From Phycisphaerales bacterium (lineage in GTDB: Bacteria > Planctomycetota > Phycisphaerae > Phycisphaerales > SM1A02), in assembly GCA_022446795.1 (NCBI GenBank), contig JAKVBX010000002.1:179513-243512 (forward strand): a stretch of DNA of 64,000 bases. Direction: 5' to 3'. Below, piece after piece: positions 1-10,000 of this stretch. The notes under the pieces are model-generated. The model did no database searches and was not told where the DNA came from. It worked only from the letters and a program-made list of their open reading frames with translations. Both the position numbers and the translations under genes were made by a program. Numbering within the stretch: the first letter of the stretch is position 1; every line of letters starts with the position of its first letter.

Positions 1-2
1 TT

Positions 3-1700
3 ACCCGGGCCAGGTCCACACGCGATTTCTACGTCGCCGCCAAGGAAGTCCATCCGGTAGCTAATGGCATGGCCACCGCGGCCGACTGGATGAGTGCCGC
101 CTCCTTCATCGGAATGGCCGGGATCATCTCCTTCCTCGGCGCTGACGGGGCGGTCTACCTCATGGGATGGACCGGAGGATACGTCCTCCTCGCGCTTCTC
201 CTGGCCCCCTACCTCCGGAAGTTCGGTCGTTTCACCGTGCCCGACTTCATCGGTGATCGGTACGAGGCTCGCACGGCGAGACTGGTCGCCGTCGTCTGCG
301 CCATCTTCATTTCCTTTACCTACGTGTCTGGGCAGATGCGTGGTGTTGGAATCGTGTTCAGTCGATTCCTGGAGGTGGATATCGCTCTCGGGGTCGTGAT
401 CGGAATGGCCCTGGTGTTCTTCTACGCGGTTCTCGGCGGCATGAAGGGCATCACCTACACCCAGGTAGCCCAGTACTGCGTGCTGATCTTCGCCTTCCTG
501 GTACCGGCGATCTTCCTGTCATTGATGTTCGCTGATACCGCGCTCCCACAGCTTGGCCTCGGCCGTCTCGGGGACGATGGCCAGTCACTGCTCCAGCGCC
601 TCGACGGGCTGAGTACCGAACTGGGGTTCGGGGCCTACACGGAGTACGGGGGATCGCTGATCAACATCGCGGCGATCACGGCGGCGCTCATGCTGGGCAC
701 CGCCGGTCTGCCACATGTCATCATCCGCTTCTACACCGTGCGCAAGGTCCGCGATGCCCGGTCGTCAGCAGGCTGGGCCCTGCTCTTCATCGCCATCCTC
801 TATACAACGGCGCCCGCCATCGCCGTCTTCTCACGGACCAATCTGCTCGAATCCGTCCCGGAAACGGCCTATGTCGAGTCGCCCGAGTGGCTGAAGACCT
901 GGGAAGATGTCGGACTGATCGCCTGGGATGATCGGAACGGGGATGGGATCATCACCTATGCCCCGGGTGCGGCCTTTGCCGGCAAACCCATCTATGCGAA
1001 GGACCCCGAGACCAATGAGCCCCTCCGCGGCGAATTCGGTCAGCGGCTGATCACCAACGACTCCGCCGGAGACCACAACGAACTCTACGTTGATCGCGAC
1101 ATCATGGTGCTGGCGAACCCGGAGATCGCAGGCCTCCCGGACTGGGTCACCGCACTCGTCGCAGCCGGTGGCCTCGCGGCCGCCTTGTCCACGGCCGCTG
1201 GATTGCTGCTCGTGATCTCGTCCGCCGTGTCGCATGACCTGCTCAAGGGCGCGATCATGCCCAATATCAGCGAGAAGCGGGAACTGCTCGCCGCCCGGAT
1301 CGCGGCCGGCGGTGCCGTGGTGATCGCGGGTCTGATCGGAATCTGGCCACCGGACTACGTGGCCGCCATCGTGGCGTTCGCATTTGGCCTGGCCGCATCG
1401 TCCTTCTTCCCCGCCATCGTGATGGGTATCTTCTCGACTCGCATGAATGGCCCCGGTGCCATCAGCGGGATGATCGCAGGCATTGTCTTCACGACCGCCT
1501 ACATCATCTGGTTCAAGTTCTACGATCCCAGTTCGAACACGCCGGAAAACTGGTGGTTCGGCATCTCGCCCGAGGGCATCGGTGTCATCGGCATGCTGAT
1601 CAACTTCGGCGTGGCCATCCCCGTGGCCGCCCTGACCCGAGCGCCGTCACCGGCGATTCGCACCCTCGTACAGGACATTCGGGTTCCAGGGGATACCTGA
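3..1700 (+). CDS. Sodium:solute symporter (SSS family, VC_2705-like), 5' end missing
   Basis: Inner-membrane Na+-coupled symporter, probably for a small organic solute. The frame is open from base 3 with no start, and its first residues (TRDFYVAAKEVHPVANGMATAADWMSAASF, split here only as description) fit the conserved SSS segment after TM1, so the true start lies left of the window. About a dozen hydrophobic segments are visible. A hydrophilic extramembrane insertion around residues 290-360 contains a DDRNGDG acidic loop resembling a calcium site, which I recall as typical of the VC_2705-type acetate-permease-like subfamily. The next gene starts 33 nt downstream on the same strand but has its own -10-like box, so co-transcription is uncertain. 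The substrate cannot be read from sequence. Confidence 0.88.
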   Translation, partial: TRARSTRDFYVAAKEVHPVANGMATAADWMSAASFIGMAGIISFLGADGAVYLMGWTGGYVLLALLLAPYLRKFGRFTVPDFIGDRYEARTARLVAVVCAIFISFTYVSGQMRGVGIVFSRFLEVDIALGVVIGMALVFFYAVLGGMKGITYTQVAQYCVLIFAFLVPAIFLSLMFADTALPQLGLGRLGDDGQSLLQRLDGLSTELGFGAYTEYGGSLINIAAITAALMLGTAGLPHVIIRFYTVRKVRDARSSAGWALLFIAILYTTAPAIAVFSRTNLLESVPETAYVESPEWLKTWEDVGLIAWDDRNGDGIITYAPGAAFAGKPIYAKDPETNEPLRGEFGQRLITNDSAGDHNELYVDRDIMVLANPEIAGLPDWVTALVAAGGLAAALSTAAGLLLVISSAVSHDLLKGAIMPNISEKRELLAARIAAGGAVVIAGLIGIWPPDYVAAIVAFAFGLAASSFFPAIVMGIFSTRMNGPGAISGMIAGIVFTTAYIIWFKFYDPSSNTPENWWFGISPEGIGVIGMLINFGVAIPVAALTRAPSPAIRTLVQDIRVPGDT

Positions 1701-1716
1701 ATCACGGGCCGGACCC

Positions 1717-1722
1717 TATCCT
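1717..1722 (+). promoter_or_regulatory. Putative -10 box TATCCT
   Basis: TATCCT ends 10 nt before the ATG at 1733, in the 32-nt gap after the symporter. It fits the TANNNT pattern seen before other genes here, but its spacing is looser than the 6-nt class, so it is a weaker case. Confidence 0.35.
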
Positions 1723-1732
1723 TGGGTTCACC

Positions 1733-4495
1733 ATGATTCCCGCGGTCATCCTGGCAAGCATCCTGGCACCAGCGGCACCGACCCAGGCCGAACTGGCGGC
1801 TGATGTCCGTGGACTGCTGGCCGCGAAGTGCTTTGCCTGCCATGGACCTGATGCCGAGAGCCGAAAGGCCGGTCTTCGGCTCGATACCGAGGACGGGCAG
1901 CGACGGGCAGGCCGCAACGGTCCCGCGGTCACACCGGGCCTGCCAGCCAGCAGCCTCCTGCTGCAGCGCATCACACACTCCGATCCGGACACCCGAATGC
2001 CGCCAGAGGCGCCTCCATTGGCCGACGACGACATCCAGTTGTTGACCACGTGGATTGAAGCGGGTGCCGCATGGCCGACACACTGGGCCTGGAATCCAAT
2101 CGAGAACCCGACCATGCCCGGTGTCACGCGAACCGACTGGCCCCGGGATCCGCTCGATGCCTTCGTGCTCGGTCGACTGGAGTCCGCCAACCTGGAACCG
2201 GCACAGGACGCAGACCCCCTGCCATGGCTTCGACGAGTGCACTTCGATCTCATCGGGCTTCCACCGTCCCCGGACACGCTCGATACGTTCATGGCCGAGT
2301 GGGCCATTGATCCCGACGCGGCACGAGTGAAGATCGTTGATGAGCTTCTCTCATCACCACACTTCGGTGAGCACTGGGGGCGACACTGGCTGGATCTCGC
2401 CCGTTACGCCGAGACCTGCGGGCACGAGTTCGATTACCCCATCCCCCATGCGTGGCGATACCGGAACTGGGTCATCCGCGCGTTCAACGAAGATGTCCCC
2501 TATGACCGCTTCGTCGTGGAGCAGGTGGCCGGCGACCTGGTCCCCGATCCACGGATCAACCCGGACACGGGTCTTGATGATTCGATCCCGGGAACCGGGT
2601 TCTGGCACTTGAGCCAGGGAACCCACGCCCCCGTCGATGTTCGCCTGGATGAAGCCGATCGCATCGCCAACCAACTCGATGTCTTCGGCAAGACGTTCAC
2701 TGCCCTGACGCTGAGTTGCGCCCGATGTCACGACCACAAGTTCGATCCCATCCCGGCATCCGACTACTACGCCTTGAACGGCTACCTGCAGAGTTCACGC
2801 CGGCGGAACGCCTACCTCGATCCCGGAAACCGGATCGAGGCGGGTTTGGCCGACATCGAGTCGGATCGACGCACCCTCGCCCAAGCATTGACCCAGGACA
2901 TCGATGTCCCGCTGGAGGCGCGTGACGACGATCCTGGTCTCGTCGAGTCCTTCGAAGGACCGATACCAGGCTGGTTCATCGATGGACAGGCGTTCACCGA
3001 TCCCATCCCGGCCGGGTCGCCCTACCTCGAGGATGACGAATTGCGATTGGCCGCCTCCGGGCTGCTGCACAGCGGCGTCCGGTCACCGCGGGCCCAGGGC
3101 ACCGTTCGATCTCACTCGTTCCCGATCACCGGAGACTGGCTGCATCATCGTGTCAAGGGTCGGAGCAGTCGCATCCGGGTCATCATCGATGGCTTCATGT
3201 TGAACGAATACAACGCCCTGCTGTTCGAAGACTGTCTGAAGAACATCGACAACGAATCGTGGCACCATGTGGCCCAACGCGTCGGCAAGTACCGCGGGCA
3301 CACGGCCTGGATCGAGTACAGCGATGACGGCGATGGCTGGATTGCCATTGACGAAGTGCGGTTCTCCGATTCGGCGGAAGAACCCGATTGGTCACATGGC
3401 GACGACCTGGACACCCCCGCCCATGACGCTGATCGCCTGCGATCAGGATTGGAGACGATCCAGGCCGCCGAGGCCGATCTCCCGACCCCGGTACGCGTCC
3501 TGGCCATGGCCGATGGCACGCCGGAAGACGAGTACGTCTTCATACGCGGCGACCACGACAACCCGGGGCCACTCGCTCCACGATCGGCGCCAGGCCTCTT
3601 GAATGCCCCGATCACGACTCCGGAATCCGGCTCGGGCCGACTCGAACTGGCTGAAGCACTCCTGGTCGACAGCAATCCACTGACCGCCCGCGTGATGGCC
3701 AATCGGATCTGGCACCATCTCATGGGTCGTGGCATCGTCGAGACGGTCGATGACTTCGGCGCCATGGGCCGCCCGCCAACGCACCCCCTGCTCCTCGATC
3801 ATCTCGCGACACGCTTCCGCTCCGACTGGTCCGTCAAGAACCTCGTTCGGGCCATCGTCCTGTCGCGGACCTATGCCATGTCCTCGGAGGCCGATCCCGC
3901 GGCCCTTGAGATTGATCCAGGCAACACCCTTCTGCATCACGCTCCGATGAAACGCCTGACAGCCGAGTCCATCCGCGATGCGATACTGGTCTCAGCCGGC
4001 AGCCTCGACCCGGCGGTTGGTGGCCCCCCCGTCGCCACGCACCTGACGCCGTACATGACCGGGCGAGGTCGACCCGGAAGCAGCGGTCCACTTGATGGTG
4101 ACGGCCGGCGAAGCATCTACCTCGAGGTTCGTCGGAACTTCCTCTCCCCGATGCTCCAGGCATTCGACATGCCGCTGCCGATGGAGACGACCGGACGGCG
4201 AAGCGTGTCCAACGTTCCGGCGCAGGCGCTGATCCTGATGAACGACCCGTTCGTTCAGGACCAGAGTCGCCGATGGGCTGACCGCGTCCTGGCCGAAGCC
4301 GATCCGATCAGGTCCATGTACCGCTCGGCATTCGGGCGGGATCCCCTGCCGACGGAACGGGAGGCCGCCCTGGCCTTCATCGAACAGCAGGCCGCTACCC
4401 ATCGTGACCTTGGTGACGAACACCCGGAACAGGCTGGATGGGCTGACCTCGGCCACGCGCTCTTCAACACCAAGGAGTTCATCTACCTGAGGTGA
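1733..4495 (+). CDS. Secreted DUF1549/DUF1553 protein with N-terminal cytochrome c-like (PSD1) motif
   Basis: 920-residue planctomycete-type protein. The start chosen gives a short signal peptide (about residues 1-19, ending TQA); the frame is open further upstream only into the symporter gene. A CFACH haem-c motif sits at residues 33-37, followed by the DUF1549 region (WGRHWLDLARYAET) and a second CARCHDHKFDP motif typical of the family. A lectin/CBM-like insert (about 400-560) separates it from the C-terminal DUF1553 region (NPLTARVMANRIWHHLMGRGIVETVDDFG, quoted in part: ANRIWHHLMG). These proteins are encoded next to DUF1501 partners, as here (52 nt downstream). Function is unproven; a periplasmic redox or polysaccharide-degradation role is often proposed. 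Confidence 0.9.
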   Translation: MIPAVILASILAPAAPTQAELAADVRGLLAAKCFACHGPDAESRKAGLRLDTEDGQRRAGRNGPAVTPGLPASSLLLQRITHSDPDTRMPPEAPPLADDDIQLLTTWIEAGAAWPTHWAWNPIENPTMPGVTRTDWPRDPLDAFVLGRLESANLEPAQDADPLPWLRRVHFDLIGLPPSPDTLDTFMAEWAIDPDAARVKIVDELLSSPHFGEHWGRHWLDLARYAETCGHEFDYPIPHAWRYRNWVIRAFNEDVPYDRFVVEQVAGDLVPDPRINPDTGLDDSIPGTGFWHLSQGTHAPVDVRLDEADRIANQLDVFGKTFTALTLSCARCHDHKFDPIPASDYYALNGYLQSSRRRNAYLDPGNRIEAGLADIESDRRTLAQALTQDIDVPLEARDDDPGLVESFEGPIPGWFIDGQAFTDPIPAGSPYLEDDELRLAASGLLHSGVRSPRAQGTVRSHSFPITGDWLHHRVKGRSSRIRVIIDGFMLNEYNALLFEDCLKNIDNESWHHVAQRVGKYRGHTAWIEYSDDGDGWIAIDEVRFSDSAEEPDWSHGDDLDTPAHDADRLRSGLETIQAAEADLPTPVRVLAMADGTPEDEYVFIRGDHDNPGPLAPRSAPGLLNAPITTPESGSGRLELAEALLVDSNPLTARVMANRIWHHLMGRGIVETVDDFGAMGRPPTHPLLLDHLATRFRSDWSVKNLVRAIVLSRTYAMSSEADPAALEIDPGNTLLHHAPMKRLTAESIRDAILVSAGSLDPAVGGPPVATHLTPYMTGRGRPGSSGPLDGDGRRSIYLEVRRNFLSPMLQAFDMPLPMETTGRRSVSNVPAQALILMNDPFVQDQSRRWADRVLAEADPIRSMYRSAFGRDPLPTEREAALAFIEQQAATHRDLGDEHPEQAGWADLGHALFNTKEFIYLR

Positions 4496-4525
4496 ATCGC
4501 AACCCGTCCGGCCTCAAACCGGGCG

Positions 4526-4531
4526 TACACT
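4526..4531 (+). promoter_or_regulatory. Putative -10 box TACACT before DUF1501 gene
   Basis: TACACT lies 16 nt before the ATG at 4548, within the 52-nt gap between the two genes. Transcription from here would give a leader of roughly 10 nt. No clear Shine-Dalgarno is present between it and the ATG. Confidence 0.35.
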
Positions 4532-4547
4532 GGATCCAGAGACCCCC

Positions 4548-5966
4548 ATGCACCCCTGCGGACGCCATCTTCCTGCACCGATCTCCCGTCGTGAGATGCT
4601 CACCCGAAGCGCGGGTGGTTTCGGTGCCGTGGCCCTGGCCGGCCTGTTCGGCGAGGTCCCGGGGGCCATCGCTGCGCCGATTCCCGGCGCCACCACGTTG
4701 CCACATCATCCCGCTCGGGCCCGCAGTGTCATCTTCCTGTACATGGATGGCGGCCCGGCGCAGATGGACACCTTTGATCCCAAGCCTCGACTGATCAAGG
4801 AACATGGCAATCCATTCCCGATGACCATCGAGGCCACGCAGTTCGACAACAATGGCCTGACGCTGCAGTCCCCATGGTCGTTCTCCCGGCACGGAGAGTG
4901 TGGGCATCCCGTCAGTGCCCTCTTTCCACATGTGGCCACGTGTGCGGATGAACTCTGTGTCGTTCGATCGATGACCAGCAAGTTCTCGGAACACACCAAC
5001 GCCAACTACTTCCTGCACACCGGGCTTGGCCTGGCCGGGCGACCAAGCATGGGCGCCTGGGCCTCCTATGGACTCGGTTCCGAGAGCCGTGATCTGCCCG
5101 GGTTCGTCGTTCTCAATGGCGGCCTGACTCCGCCCGGTGGCCTGGACTGCTTCAGCAACGGGTTTCTGCCTGCGACGCACCAGGGCTCGGTCATCAAGCC
5201 CGACAACCAGGGCATGGCACACGTCCGTCCCCTGGAACGCGACGTCGCCCTCCAGGAACAGAAACTCTCGCTGGTCGGACAACTGGACGCGCTTCAATCA
5301 CCCGATGCGCAGGGCGCCCTGGAATCCGCCATTGCCAACCAGGAGATGGCCTTCCGCATGCAGTGGGCTGTTCCCGAGTTGATGGGTATCGACGGTGAGT
5401 CGAAGGCCACGCGTCAACTCTATGGCCTCGATGCCGACTACGAACCAACGAAGATCTTCGGCCGCCAGTGCCTCCTGGCTCGCCGCCTGGTGGAACGTGG
5501 TGTCCGGTTCGTTGAACTGACCTGCCCCGCCGTCAGTGGCGATCGGTGGGACCAGCACAACAACCTGAAGGACGGTCACGAGAACAACGCCCGGGCCGTG
5601 GATCAGCCGATCGCCGGTCTGCTCAAGGACCTGCGAAGCCGGGGCCTCCTGGATGAGACGCTGGTGGTGTGGGCCGCCGAGTTCGGTCGCACGCCCTTCG
5701 CCCAGGGATCCGATGGCCGTGACCACAATCCCTTCGGATACACGATCTGGATGGCTGGTGGCGGCATCCGTGGCGGCATGACCTACGGCGCCACGGACGA
5801 GTTCGGCTACAAGGCGGTCGAGAATCCGCTGGAGATCCATGATCTCCATGCCACGATGCTGCATCTCATGGGACTCGACCACACTCGGCTGAATGTCACC
5901 GTGGGTGGACGGGACATGCGCCTCACCGACGTGCATGGGCACGTCGTACATGACCTCATCACTTGA
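4548..5966 (+). CDS. DUF1501 domain protein with Tat-type signal
   Basis: 472 residues. The N-terminus carries a twin-arginine-like signal (SRREMLTRSAGGFGAVALAG), so export through Tat is likely. The body is a sulfatase/alkaline-phosphatase-fold DUF1501 protein: FLYMDGGPAQMDTFDPKP near residue 65, then AEFGRTPFAQG and GRDHNPFGYTIWMAGGG, and a typical C-terminal HDLHATMLHLMGLDH followed by a VHGHVVHDL end. It pairs with the upstream DUF1549/DUF1553 gene, an arrangement repeated at 26000-30504. Biochemical activity is unknown. Its 3' end overlaps the convergent channel gene by 8 nt. Confidence 0.9.
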   Translation: MHPCGRHLPAPISRREMLTRSAGGFGAVALAGLFGEVPGAIAAPIPGATTLPHHPARARSVIFLYMDGGPAQMDTFDPKPRLIKEHGNPFPMTIEATQFDNNGLTLQSPWSFSRHGECGHPVSALFPHVATCADELCVVRSMTSKFSEHTNANYFLHTGLGLAGRPSMGAWASYGLGSESRDLPGFVVLNGGLTPPGGLDCFSNGFLPATHQGSVIKPDNQGMAHVRPLERDVALQEQKLSLVGQLDALQSPDAQGALESAIANQEMAFRMQWAVPELMGIDGESKATRQLYGLDADYEPTKIFGRQCLLARRLVERGVRFVELTCPAVSGDRWDQHNNLKDGHENNARAVDQPIAGLLKDLRSRGLLDETLVVWAAEFGRTPFAQGSDGRDHNPFGYTIWMAGGGIRGGMTYGATDEFGYKAVENPLEIHDLHATMLHLMGLDHTRLNVTVGGRDMRLTDVHGHVVHDLIT

Positions 5967-7086
5967 GGTTGTCCCCCACGAGCAACGTGTTGAGCAGTTG
6001 CTGCTGCTCCCCGTACTCGGTGCGGATCGCCAGCCAATCCTGCGAATCCAGCACCTTGACCATGGCCACATTCAACGCTTCCGCATGCGGGCTGGCCGTC
6101 GGTATGGCAAAGGCCAGCCGCTCCGGGTGAAGATTTCCCTCGACGACGACCTTGGCGGCATGCTTCCACTGCCCGAGTTGCCACACCAGGGCCGAGCGGT
6201 CTCCCACGAAGACATCGATGTCCCGATCGACGACGGCCTGGAGACCCGACTCGATCGAATTGAACTTGTGAACCGCGACGTGGCTCTTCTTGAGCCAGTC
6301 GTTCGCCTCTGACTGGTCGACGACACCAACGACCATCTGACGGAGATCACCAACAACGGACACCTTGGAACCCATCCGTCCCATGGTCAAGCTCGACGCA
6401 ATGGTTCCCGTGAAGGCGGACAACAGGATAATGGAGAGAAAGATCCAGATGATCCCGACGACTCGACCCCCCATGGTTCGAGGGGCCTTGTCTCCATACC
6501 CGACGGTGCTCATCGTCACCATGGACCACCAGACACCACTGCCGAACCCATGCACCATCTGACCACCGAAATGGTCCTGGTTCCGGCGGCGCTCCATCCA
6601 CCACATCAACAGTCCGAAGATCAGGCAGATGACCACCAACGAGAGCGTCAATTGGAGAAACGCGGAATCACCAAGGTGACTGATGACATCGATGACCGTT
6701 CGCACGGGCTTCCGACGAGACGCGATGGCCAATCCGGAGTTGATGTAGGTCGGGGTGAAGTCCATCACCCGTTCCCGCTTCGTGTCCTGGGCGACCGGTC
6801 CCACCGCGACATCGAGTTCCCCAGCCTCCACCAGCTTGAGCAGCTCGGGCAGGTCATGAACGGAATAGGTCCATGTCCAACCCAGGTCCCGGGCGATCAT
6901 CTCCCAGAGATCAATGGACAGGCCGTTGTAGGTGCCGTCCGTCTTGGCCACGAACGGTGGCTCCAGGATGACCCCGACCTTGACATGCAGAGAGTCATCG
7001 GCAACGGCCGTCGCAGGCATCTGCAGGAATGACGCCACGGAAACAACAAGCAGGATCAGGAATCGAGGCACGATTGAGTCTCTCAT
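5959..7086 (-). CDS. GluR0-like ligand-gated potassium channel
   Basis: 375 residues. A signal peptide (about 1-29) precedes the first half of a periplasmic solute-binding domain (33-125, KVGVILEPPFVAKTDGTYNG). Next come a membrane helix (143-164), a pore helix with the potassium selectivity filter TVGYGD at 194-199, and another helix (205-230) ending AFTGTIASSLTM, which resembles the SYTANLAAF gating motif of ionotropic glutamate receptors. The second lobe of the binding domain completes the protein. This S1-M1-P-M2-S2 order is that of prokaryotic glutamate-receptor channels such as GluR0. The ligand is probably an amino acid, by family analogy only. It is the last gene of an operon, 10 nt after the propeller/cupredoxin gene. 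Confidence 0.88.
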   Translation of the reverse strand: MRDSIVPRFLILLVVSVASFLQMPATAVADDSLHVKVGVILEPPFVAKTDGTYNGLSIDLWEMIARDLGWTWTYSVHDLPELLKLVEAGELDVAVGPVAQDTKRERVMDFTPTYINSGLAIASRRKPVRTVIDVISHLGDSAFLQLTLSLVVICLIFGLLMWWMERRRNQDHFGGQMVHGFGSGVWWSMVTMSTVGYGDKAPRTMGGRVVGIIWIFLSIILLSAFTGTIASSLTMGRMGSKVSVVGDLRQMVVGVVDQSEANDWLKKSHVAVHKFNSIESGLQAVVDRDIDVFVGDRSALVWQLGQWKHAAKVVVEGNLHPERLAFAIPTASPHAEALNVAMVKVLDSQDWLAIRTEYGEQQQLLNTLLVGDNLK

Positions 7087-7096
7087 GAGGTTCAGT

Positions 7097-10000
7097 TCAG
7101 CGACGCTTCACGGTCATGACACCATTCATCATCGGCCAGTGACCCGGGAAAGTACAGACGTAGGGATAACGACCGGGCCGCGTTGGCGCGATGAAGAGTA
7201 CTTCATCGGTCTCGCCTGGCTCGACCATCGCCAGTACGTGCATGATTTCCTTCATGTCCGGGACATAGTTCCGGGCGACGGCATCCGGCCCCGTTCCCAT
7301 GTTGTCCGCCGCCGTGCCGACCTTCCGCATGGAACCCGGGCGACACACCAGCAGGTTGTGTGGCATCGAGTCGTTGTTCTTCAAACGGATCCGAATCGGC
7401 GTCCCCGCCTTCACTTCCAGTCGCTTGATGTCATAGATCATCCGGTCGGCGATCGTCGTGATATCGATGTCACGGATACGCCACTGCTGTTCGTCCTCGG
7501 TCCAGAATGACTCGGGAACACCCTGCATGGCCTCGATCGCCACCAGTCGAAGCGCCGGATCCGCATCGGACTCCGCGTAGGGAAGCAGGCGGTCCATGGT
7601 GGCCCGCTCACGACCGGGCATGGAACTCATCGTCAGCATGGCGGCCTCGACCAGATCCCGATCCCAGGATCGGCCCGGCTCACGTCGATCATGGAACTGC
7701 GGCGCAGGAAGATCGGTCGCCGCCCAGGCCTGGTCACGGGCCTCGTCCAGGATCTCGATGGTGTATCCGTTCAGCCGCTGGTCGTACGGTCGCTCGGACC
7801 GTCCCCAGACGGTCACGGCATCAATCGGGACGACCTCGCCCAGGTCGACCTCCCAGAAGGGATTCGCATCACCTTCAACGGTGTGGGTCGAGGTATTCCT
7901 CGAGTACACACCATCGGTATTCCCATCGACGGCCCGGGATGCTTCGCCACCCCATCCGACCGTCGACTGCTCAGCCGACTTGCCCAGCGCGACGTTCTGT
8001 CCGCCGCTCTCGACTTCGACCTCGGCCAGCGTGATGGTGCCCGGTTGCGGCAGCGAGATCCGGACGTAGCGGCCCTCGGGGCGGGCATCCGTCGGCATGA
8101 TCTCCGGGAGTTTCGAGTCCGCCATCATCCAGCCCTGCTCACGGACGCCTGCGGCATCGGATCGATCAGCCAACAGGGAGACCCCGGCCAGGAGCTCCCG
8201 TCGCGCACGCCGATCATCAGCACTGCGACCCGCGTCGGCCCAGGTCGTCTCCAGGTCACCATCGGCCAATGCCATCGAGGCCCAGGCGGCGCGTCGAAGC
8301 CGTGGCGACACCGCTGGTTCCCGAGCAATCGCCATCAGTGTTTCACGCTCGGCTGCCAGGTCGGCCCGATCCCGCTGGAGCAACATCTCGATGGCATCAT
8401 CCAGCGCATCACGCTCCGGATCGAGTTGTCGTGCGGCCTGCACCAGTTCCCCGACCTCGCTTCGATTGGTGCGGGAGGCCAACCAGGCGATGGCTTCCTC
8501 CCGATCGACCATGCCAAGGCCCGGTCGACGCATACGTTCACGGGAGACGAAGTGATCAAGCGGCTCCGCGAGCAGATCCGATTCACTGAGCTGCGTCAGC
8601 CGCCAGGCAGCCGTCCCCTCGCCGGTCGGTGTTCCGTAGGGCTGCAGCGCTGCAAGCGTACGATTGAATGCGACTTCGAAGTCAGAGTCCATCGACTGGC
8701 TCGTCGCCAGTCCCGTCAGTTCCGCTGCGCGAACGTCCGGCACGTGACCCAGGGCCAGCACCGCTTCCAGTCGGACACGCTCGTTAGGGTCCAGGACGGC
8801 ACGTTCCAGGAGTGGGAACGGATCATCCACCTCGTCAAGCCACCATCGCAGGACACGCACGCCGCCTGTTCGGGCGTGATAGTCCTTGGCTGTCAGGACT
8901 CGCTCAAGCAACGCTTCATCCACGTGGTTGTGACCCTGGTGAATCCACAACGCCTCAAGCAGATGATGCTCATGATCCGGGTCCGACTCGTCAAGCTGCG
9001 CGACCCAGGCATCGACCGCCGGAAGAACCACGGCGGAATCACCTTCCTGCAGTGCACGCCGGGCCAGTGCCCGCGTCCTGTTCTCATAGGCGGTCAGGAA
9101 GTCCAGGAGTTCCTCGGTTGAAGCACCCTCGATCGCCGGTGGTTCCGAGAGTGGTCGAGCGGGATAGGTAATCCGCCAGACACGGCCGTGGGTGTGATCC
9201 CGTCGCTCGTCTCGCACGTTGAACTGCATGTGCCCAACGATCGGGTTCGCCCAGTCCAGCACGTAGAACGCGCCGTCGGGGCCGACTTCCATGCTCACGG
9301 GACGGAAGCTGGTATCCGTCGACTGCAGCAACTCCATCGGCTGGCCCTCGGTGACGTATCCCGAGCCCTCTTCCTCGAGGTCATACCACCTCAGGCCGTG
9401 GAAACCGATGCACTGGCTGGAGACGAACCAGCCCTGCACCTCGTCCGGGAAGTGCCTGGAGCGAATGAACTCGCTTCCAGAAGCCGGCCGTCGACCGCCG
9501 GGTGTAAAGGACCGGACATTGCGATACGGCCCCTGTCCCTTGATCGCATCGGGGTACGTGTGGGCCCCCATGAGATGGGCCAGGCGGTAGTTGTAGCCAT
9601 TCGAGGCATCCGAGATGATGCTCTGCCCCCAGCGATCAACCGTGTGGCCCCACGGGTTCGCGAACGGGAAGCTCACGACGACGTCCACTTCCTCGGTGTC
9701 CGGCTTGTATCGCAACACCCCACCATGGCGCACGCGGCGCGGGCCCCAGGGGGTCTCGATCTGCGTGTGGTGAAAGGTCCCCTCGTTGAAGTAGATCGCA
9801 CCATCCGGTCGCCAGGTGAAGGCGGACATGGAATGGTGGCTGTCCTCGGCACCGAACCCGTGAAGCACGATCTCCTGTTCATCAGCGACCAGGTCGCCAT
9901 CGGTGTCGCGCAGGTGCAGGAGATTCGGTTGTGACACGATGTAGGCACCACCATCTCCCAGGACGAATCCCGTCGGGATGTACAGACCCTCGGCAAAGAT

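Noticed and set aside
290-1100. Acidic DDRNGDG loop in the symporter as a fused calcium-binding domain
   Set aside because: It is one loop within a normal extramembrane insertion of this symporter subfamily as I recall, not a separate domain.
831-1235. Minus-strand open frame inside the symporter gene
   Set aside because: Composition is Gly/Arg-rich shadow of the symporter reading frame, with no motif or start signal.
1520-2242. Minus-strand open frame across the symporter/DUF1549 junction
   Set aside because: Spans two well-supported genes on the other strand; sequence is low in hydrophobic pattern and unlike any family.
7691-9121. 476-residue plus-strand open frame opposite the propeller/cupredoxin gene
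   Set aside because: High GC keeps the antisense frame open; the protein on the minus strand has signal peptide and recognisable domains.
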